Shown piece after piece: positions 7,962 through 13,900 of a DNA stretch of 24,308 bases. Numbering within the stretch: position 1 is the first letter of the stretch; each line of letters opens with the position of its first letter. The DNA is taken from IMG/VR virus record IMGVR_UViG_3300036828_000358, positions 1 to 24,308 of that record. One strand, given 5' to 3'. This DNA comes from a virus. Position numbers and translations under genes: made by a program. The notes beneath the pieces were generated by a model that worked only from the letters and a program-made list of their open reading frames with translations, was not told where the DNA came from and made no database searches.

Positions 7962-9030
7962 AGGACGTGGTCCCGGTGCCGATCTGCTGCAGCACGGCCG
8001 CCGAGGTCGTGGTCAGGGTCACGTAAAAATCGCGCCACGTGTTCTGCGCAATCGTCATCGTGCCGTTGGGCGTCCAGCCGGTGTTCGTGGTGATCGTCCA
8101 GACGTGGTTCGCCGAGCTGGAATTGATGATGCGCAGTTTGTAGCTCTCGCCGGCGACCGCGTTGGGGAATGCCGTGACCAGGTTGCCGACGGTCGGCAAT
8201 TGCGCGTTGGCGTCGCCGCCGAGCGTGCCGGTCAGGTTGAGGGTGACCTCGTTGATCCCGCCGGTGAGGTTGGCCCCGGTCAAGGTCGTGCCCGCGGTCG
8301 CGGTGTTGGTGTTATAGACGGCGTTGGTCGTAAAGTTCGGCAGCCCTCTGATCTGCAATGCGCCGGCGACCGGGCAGACCACTTCGCCGATAAAGCCGGC
8401 CGGCAGGGTCACACCGGTGCCGCTGGCAAAGCCGTTGACCGTGTCGGTGCTAAAGCCAAAGAACTGCACCGGGTTGGCGGCATTGTTGGCGATCAGACGC
8501 TTTTGCCCGGCCGCCATCACGGCGCTGGGCTTGACCGAGTCGTAGGGTGTGCTCGACGCGGTCGCGGTCGTGATGTTGCTGAATTCAGTGGTGAGCTGCG
8601 TCGCACTCGCCTGCCCGCCGCCGCTAAAGGCGGTGATCCCGGTGGCGCTCGAGCGGGTCAACAGCGCCGTCAGGATCAGGTTGGACAACGTCACGGTGCC
8701 CGGGGTGGTGCCGAGCGAGCTGAGCAGCCAGACCGCCGCACCGAGCGACACCGACTGCGCGATCCACACGCGCCCGAGGGTGACGTTGATCCACATCGAG
8801 CCGGCCGCGTAATCCTGGCTGGTGTCGTTGCCGGTGCCGGGGTCAGTCGTCGCGGTCAGATTGAGCCGGCCAAACGGGACCTGATAGAACCCCATGTTCT
8901 GCAGGTTGACCGCGTCGACTTGGCTGGTGACCGCGACAAAGAGGTTTGCGTCGACGGTATAGGTGGCGCCCGAGAGCACCTTGAAAGTTGCGCCAGGGCT
9001 AACGCCTGGCGGTGCCAGCATTGCAACCAT
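7960..9030 (-). CDS. Fibre-like structural protein, unknown specificity
   Basis: 356 residues, ATG at 9030 with GAGG 7 bases upstream. The protein is almost free of charge, rich in Thr, Ala, Gly, Asn and Ser, and has the look of a beta-structured virion protein. Residues about 15-110 (YTVDANLFVAV, AAGSMWINVTLGRVWIAQS, GAAVWL) resemble the N-terminal attachment domain of phage fibres, where a GD.W.N...G.V..C...GAA.W pattern is common. The C-terminal about 100 residues (LRIINSSSANHVWTITTNTGW, TWRDFYVTLTT) resemble a small beta domain near the end of many fibre proteins. It sits between the DUF2163 gene and NlpC/P60, which are adjacent in gene-transfer-agent-type modules, so it looks inserted. 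Exact role not assigned. Confidence 0.7.
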   Translation of the reverse strand: MVAMLAPPGVSPGATFKVLSGATYTVDANLFVAVTSQVDAVNLQNMGFYQVPFGRLNLTATTDPGTGNDTSQDYAAGSMWINVTLGRVWIAQSVSLGAAVWLLSSLGTTPGTVTLSNLILTALLTRSSATGITAFSGGGQASATQLTTEFSNITTATASSTPYDSVKPSAVMAAGQKRLIANNAANPVQFFGFSTDTVNGFASGTGVTLPAGFIGEVVCPVAGALQIRGLPNFTTNAVYNTNTATAGTTLTGANLTGGINEVTLNLTGTLGGDANAQLPTVGNLVTAFPNAVAGESYKLRIINSSSANHVWTITTNTGWTPNGTMTIAQNTWRDFYVTLTTTSAAVLQQIGTGTTS

Positions 9031-9079
9031 TCGAGTGCCTCACGTTGGGGGTTGCGGCACTGGCGGCGCGCCGGGGAAC

Positions 9080-9104
9080 AATGGAATTAAAATGGAATTA
9101 CAAT
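9080..9104. promoter_or_regulatory. AT-rich direct repeat upstream of fibre gene
   Basis: The 10-mer AATGGAATTA occurs twice (9080-9089 and 9091-9100), followed by CAATTG, in an otherwise very GC-rich region. It lies 50-75 bases upstream of the fibre ATG in the gap 9031-9109. A promoter or a protein-binding site for the fibre gene is possible. No clean -35/-10 pair can be assigned. Confidence 0.35.
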
Positions 9105-9109
9105 TGACT

Positions 9110-10075
9110 TCAGATCGCTGACTCGGGCGGCGGGATGTCGGGGAACCCGCCAAAGCGCTTCTCGTTCTGCAGCAGCATGCAGTTCGTCAGCGTGTGGTCG
9201 CAGCCCGGCAATAATTGAAACGTGTCGACGCCGACGACGACCGGGAAGATCCACGGCTTGAGGAAGAAGATGCCGGAGGGTGTGGTCGTGCTGTCGAGCT
9301 TGCCGATGTTGCGGGTGTAGCCGGTGTTGGCGCCGGTCAGCCCGACCAGCGAGCCGTTGTCGTAGGCCGTCGTGGGCGACGGCACGATGCTGGCGTAGAT
9401 CGTGTTTTGGTCGGAGCCGACATCGGCGGTGATCGTCGCGGCACCAATCCCGGTCGCCACCCGCAAGGCGTTGAGGCCGTTGACCCGGTCATAGCCGCAC
9501 TGCCCTTGGTTGACATAGTCGGGCGGCTCGCCCGGCTCGCCAAAGATGTGCGTGCACGCCGCCTGAAAGAGCCGGCGCGGCATCTGCACGGTTAAGAGAT
9601 CGGTCAGGCCGTTGACCGTGATCTTGGTCTTGGTGCGGCCGATCTCGACATCGCCGACCCGGCCAAAAAACCGGCTGATCGTGCCGACGACGGTCGCCGG
9701 CGGGGTGATGTAGGCCCGCCACACCCGGCACCAGGCCCCGTCGAAGAGCCCGACCGAGAGTGCTTCCTGCCAGGTCAGATCGCCGCCCAGCCCGAGCACG
9801 TCATCGGGGCCGGCGTAGATCGTGATGTCGATGTGGCTGACTTCGGTGCCGATCTTCTCGACGATCTTGGTGCGCTCGAGCGGCGGCCCGAGCTTGAAGG
9901 CGAAGAACGGCCCGTCGGTGTTCGGCGCGCCGGCGTCGAGCTCGCGCTGGTAGCTTGTGTAGCGCAGCGTCTCGCCGCCCTGCAGCGTGAAGGTGTAGAG
10001 GTCGGCCATCTTGACGTTGACGTCGGGACCCCACGACGCCAGCAGCGCGGCCAGTGCGGGTCGCACCGGTCTCAC
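9110..10075 (-). CDS. DUF2163 / BR0599-family tail hub protein (gp13-like)
   Basis: 321 residues starting at GTG 10075, which overlaps the upstream stop as GTGA, so translation is probably coupled. The N-terminal part (DLYTFTLQGGETLRYTSYQ, then GPPLERTKIVEKIG) and the middle (DITIYAGPDD, WRVWRAYITPP-type region, IGRTKTKITVNGLTDLL) follow the DUF2163 family. The C-terminal LLPGCDHTLTNC...RFGGFPDIPPPES contains the family's hallmark Cys pair and GFP.IP ending. In the gene transfer agent this protein is a distal tail/hub component next to DUF2460, and the same neighbours occur here. No sign of truncation. Confidence 0.88.
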   Translation of the reverse strand: MRPVRPALAALLASWGPDVNVKMADLYTFTLQGGETLRYTSYQRELDAGAPNTDGPFFAFKLGPPLERTKIVEKIGTEVSHIDITIYAGPDDVLGLGGDLTWQEALSVGLFDGAWCRVWRAYITPPATVVGTISRFFGRVGDVEIGRTKTKITVNGLTDLLTVQMPRRLFQAACTHIFGEPGEPPDYVNQGQCGYDRVNGLNALRVATGIGAATITADVGSDQNTIYASIVPSPTTAYDNGSLVGLTGANTGYTRNIGKLDSTTTPSGIFFLKPWIFPVVVGVDTFQLLPGCDHTLTNCMLLQNEKRFGGFPDIPPPESAI

Positions 10076-10686
10076 AGCACCACCGAGGTCAGCTTGACCG
10101 TCTTGAGTTGCCAGAACCCGTTGGCGAACTCCTCGAAGTCGAGCGCGTCCGGCATCCAGACGCGGAAGTAATAGCTGTAGTCGACCGTGACCACGACACC
10201 CATGCCGGGCGGGCTAGTGAAGGTCAGGAGCCCGGTCAGCGGGTCGACCGTATAGGTGCCGATCGTCGGCGTGCCGTTGAGGTAGACCGCGCTGATCACA
10301 TTGGGCGCGATGATCGACTCGACAAAGCCGCCCGGCACCAGCTCGCGCACCAGCTGATAGACCATCGTCGTGTCATCGCCGACCCCGATAATCTGGCCGG
10401 CGATGTGATCGTCGCTCGGGTCGTCGAGCAGAAAGGCGTCGAACGCGCCGGCCGATGTGTTGAAGAAATCCATCATCGTGCGCAGCTCGGTCGGGCTTTG
10501 GTAATTGCACCACGCGAAGTCGTGCAGCACCGCGTAGGTTAATTTGAAGGTCCAGATCGGGTTGACGTAGTCGCTGGTGCGCAAGGTGCGGCCCGAGATC
10601 GAGCGCTGCATCCGGGTCGCCCAATTGGGGGTCTTGGTCACGGTGTAGGCGAGGCCGCGAAAGACCGGATAGGTTCGCTGTGAAAT
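10072..10686 (-). CDS. DUF2460 distal tail protein (gp12-like), probable ATT start
   Basis: The first conventional start is GTG at 10641 (189 residues), but it has no ribosome site. The frame stays open upstream, and those codons read ISQRTYPVFRGLAYTVTKTP. That fits the family N-terminus (FP.LPGL...VTKTP.W). The only plausible initiation codon after the upstream in-frame TAA is ATT at 10686-10684, with GGAGG at 10699-10695, 8 bases away. That gives 204 residues. The rest follows the family: SGRTLRTSDYVNPIWTFKLTY, MMDFFNTSAGAFDAFLLDDPSD, then Y.VDPLTGLLTF. It forms the distal tail ring joining tube and hub. The stop overlaps the DUF2163 start. The start overlaps that of the divergent 63-residue gene. 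Confidence 0.85.
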   Translation of the reverse strand: MSQRTYPVFRGLAYTVTKTPNWATRMQRSISGRTLRTSDYVNPIWTFKLTYAVLHDFAWCNYQSPTELRTMMDFFNTSAGAFDAFLLDDPSDDHIAGQIIGVGDDTTMVYQLVRELVPGGFVESIIAPNVISAVYLNGTPTIGTYTVDPLTGLLTFTSPPGMGVVVTVDYSYYFRVWMPDALDFEEFANGFWQLKTVKLTSVVL

Positions 10687-10876
10687 GGCGCGGCCCTCCG
10701 AAAGCGAGTTTCCGGTTTACGAAGACGAGCGCCTGGTCGGCAAAGCGCGCTCTTGGTGGAGCGATGACGGCGCGGCGATGGTGGAATTCACCCCGCCATT
10801 GCCAAGCGGCTACAAATTCAGGATTTCGAGCGTCGGTCGCGACGCATGGTTCGAGATCTGGCGCGACGGTGCTTAG
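10685..10876 (+). CDS. Small hypothetical protein, opposite strand
   Basis: 63 residues from ATG at 10685. The sequence has a balanced, protein-like composition (EFPVYEDERLVG, ARSWWSDDGAAMVEFTPPL, YKFRISSVGRDAWFEIWRDG), suggesting a small beta-rich domain. No minus-strand gene covers it apart from the first codon of DUF2460, so it is not a shadow. There is no clear ribosome site. Its ATG overlaps the proposed ATT of the divergent DUF2460 gene, and its stop is 3 bases from the parS-like palindrome. Family not recognised. A spurious frame cannot be fully excluded. Confidence 0.55.
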   Translation: MARPSESEFPVYEDERLVGKARSWWSDDGAAMVEFTPPLPSGYKFRISSVGRDAWFEIWRDGA

Positions 10877-10879
10877 GCT

Positions 10880-10895
10880 TGTTCCACGTGGAACA
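10880..10895. promoter_or_regulatory. parS: parS-like ParB-binding palindrome
   Basis: TGTTCCACGTGGAACA is a perfect 16-bp palindrome. It fits the bacterial chromosomal parS consensus TGTTnCACGTGnAACA at every fixed position. It lies between the 63-residue plus-strand gene and the tape measure stop, in one of the few non-coding spots of the region. ParB is a CTP-dependent clamp that loads at such sites and spreads along neighbouring DNA. No parA or parB is present in this window, so a host or distant phage ParB would have to act. No second copy is seen here: the other CACGTG found, near 8036, lacks the palindromic flanks. Confidence 0.75.
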
Positions 10896-10909
10896 CTTCG
10901 GCCTTGGCG

Positions 10910-13900
10910 TCAGCCGCCCGGCGTGTGGCGGCTGTTATTGCGGTGCGCCTTGAAGAACGATTTCGCGATCGCGTCCGAGTGGTTCATCAGAAACTGCGCG
11001 CCGCTGCGGCTGTCGATCGACGAGAGATGCACATGCGTGTCGCCGTAGCTGATCGACGGCCCAGCGTTGCCCGGGCCGCCCGCGGCCGCCTCGCGCAGAC
11101 CCTGCGCGTAGGAGCTCGGGATGACCTGCTCGCCTTGGTGCAGCATGCCCATCATGTCGTGATCGACTTCCCAGGCACCGGACGCAAAGTGCGGCATCCC
11201 GGTCATCATCCGCATGCTTAGGATCTTGCCGATCCCGCCGCTGCCCGGCGCTTCGCCCTGAGCCAAGAGGTTTGAGAGGCCGCGGGCCTCGCGCGCCGGC
11301 AGGACCATTTCCTGCGGGTGGGCGATGATCAGCCGCCCGCCCTTGCCGTCGCCGACCGCACCGCCGGCGCCGACCATCATGCCGCCGGCCGCCGAGGGGA
11401 TCACACCGCCCTTTTCGAGACCGAAGAGCCCGCCCAGCATTCCGAAGATCTGGCCAAACCCGCCCATCCCGCCGCCGCCGCCACCGCCGCCGCCGAGACT
11501 GCCGAGCAGCCCGCCAGCTTTGCCGAGCATCCCGCTAAAGCCGGAAAGCCCGCTCGAGGCGTTGTTCGTGCTGCCCGTCATCTGGGTGAGTGCGGGTGTG
11601 GCTTGATTGGCCGCCGCGGTCATGCCTTGCACGCCGTTGCCGCCGGCCCCGCCGCCGCCGCCAAAGAAATTCCAGCTCGCCCCACCGCCGCCGCCACCGG
11701 GGAGCGGCGTGTCGGTGCCAGGGGTCAGAAACGGCGTGTTGCCGCCGCCACCGCCGCCGCCTCCGCCAAAGAGCTTGCCAAAGATACCGCCGAGACCGCC
11801 GCCGCCGCCGCCGCCGCCGCCCTCCTTGTCGCCGCCGCCAAAGGCCCCCATGAGCTTCTGCAGGCCCATCAAGAGCCCGAGCAGCTCCATCATCTTTTTG
11901 ATGTTTTCCTTTGCCTGGGCCGGCTGGATCGTCGGCTTGATAAAGCCGAGCGAGGACGTGGTCGTCTGCTCGGGGATCACCGTCTCGCCTTGGTGCACGA
12001 CCGCCAGCCCGGTCTGCGAAATCGTCCCGCCGCCGGCGAGGTGCGGAATGCCGAGCATGCTGCCGAGTTGCGCGCCAGGATCATCGCCGCCGCCACTGCC
12101 CCGCAAACGGCTCATCAGGGTTTTGAGCGCACCGCCCGGCGCGCCGGCCAGCAAGTCGGCCCCCTGGAAGAAGTTGCCGCCGCCGCCGCCCGGCAGACCG
12201 CCGCCCGATCCGCGGCGCAGTCCATGCTCATCGAGGAAGCCGATCGAGTTGGCCACCGGGTCGTCGACCGAGTTGTCGCCGCCGTAGCGGTCGTAGCGCG
12301 GACGGGTGCTGTTTGGCAGGGTCTCGCTGTTGCGGATGATCGGGGTGCCGTCGAGACCCATCTCGACCTGGTCGGCCGGGATGACGAACTCGCCATCGTG
12401 CAGCATCGCCAGACCGTCACCGTCGACCGGGCCGCCGTCGTCAAACTCCGGGATGTCAGCGCCGCCGCCGGCGAGTTGGGTTGCCGGCGGTGCCGGCGGG
12501 CCGATGGGTTCGGGCGGGCCCTGGACCTCGGGCTCGGCCTTTTTGTCTTTGGCCGCGGTGTTCTTTTCAACCGCCTGCGTGTTGTCCTTGGTGGCGTCGC
12601 TGTTCTGTGTGGTCGCGGTCACGACCGGCGTGGTCCCGGTGCTCGCTTGGGCCGTCGCGCCTGGGCCAGCCCACTCAAAGTGCATTGGGTCTTTGCGGTC
12701 GTGCCAGTCGCCGCCCCAGCTCAACCCGTGCCTGGCCGCCATCTCCGAGATGTTCGCCGGCAGGTCGGTCCGGAGCGGACCGGTCCCCATCGGGTTCTCG
12801 TCGGAATTGACGTCGATGGCGTTGCCAAAGGCGTGCTGGCTGAGCTCGGTGCCGCCGCGGATATTCCGCAGATTGTAGCCGCTGCTCTCGCCGCCTTTGA
12901 TCGGGTAACCCGAATGTTCTAGTTCGTCGATGAACCCCTGAAAGGCAGCCGCCGACTGTTTGTTGACCTGAAAATTGGCGCCAGACGGAGAGCTGATCGT
13001 AACTAGGTTGGCTTCGGCCCAGCCAGGTGAGTTCGGATTGCCAAAGTTGCCCGTATTCGCGTAATTGGCCGACCCCTTGACGTCGAGCTTGCCGGCATCG
13101 GCGGCTTTGGCCAAGGCGACCAGTGCCGGGCCATACTCGTTCTTCTGACCGGCATAGGTCGCCAGTGCCGATCCCTGTCCCGAATAGGCGCCGAGCGCGT
13201 CGACCCACGAGCCCATCCTGGCGTGGAGGTCGCTCAGGTAATGCGCGGCACCTTCGATCGAGCTCGCCGCGTCATTGACGTCGACGTGGTATTCCTTGGC
13301 GGTCTCTGGGCTGAATTGCCCGAGCCCGCGGTGATTGCCGGTCACCTCGTTTGGATTAAAGCTCGACTCGGCGCCGATCAGATTTGACAGGATCTGCGGC
13401 GGGACCCCGTATTGCGCGGCCGCGGCGTTGATCGTATCGGCATAAGGACCGGTCGCCGGTGCCCCCGCGTTGCCACCGCCGCCGCCGCCACCGCCTTTGC
13501 CGGGGCCTGGTCTGCCGCCAGTCCCGCCGCCAGTCCCACCAGCACCTCCGCCGCCGCCGGCACCCGCGCGCAGCGAGTCCGCGAGCTGCTGCAGTGCCGT
13601 GGTGTTGGCGCCGGTCGACCGCGTGTTGTCGGCGGTCGCCAGGCGCAGCGCCACTTGCGCGTCGTTGCTGCCCTTTTCGCCGAGCCCCAGGAAATCGCCG
13701 ATGCCGGTGCCCTCGAGGAGCTTTTCGAGGGTCTTCTGCAGGATCTTCTTTTCCTGCTGCTCGACGAACTTCTGGATCGCCTGACCGATGGTCTCCTTGC
13801 CCTGGACCACACCCGTGATCGCGTCGGCGAGACCGTCGGCGACTTCCTTGTCGGCGGCTTTGGAGGCTTTGACGCGCTCCTCGTTGGCCTTTTCCCAGAT

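Noticed and set aside
8030-8045. Second CACGTG core as another parS
   Set aside because: The flanks are not palindromic and do not match the consensus. It lies inside the fibre gene.
11796-11822. GCC tract as a phase-variable switch
   Set aside because: The unit is three bases, so slippage changes the glycine count but cannot turn the frame on or off.
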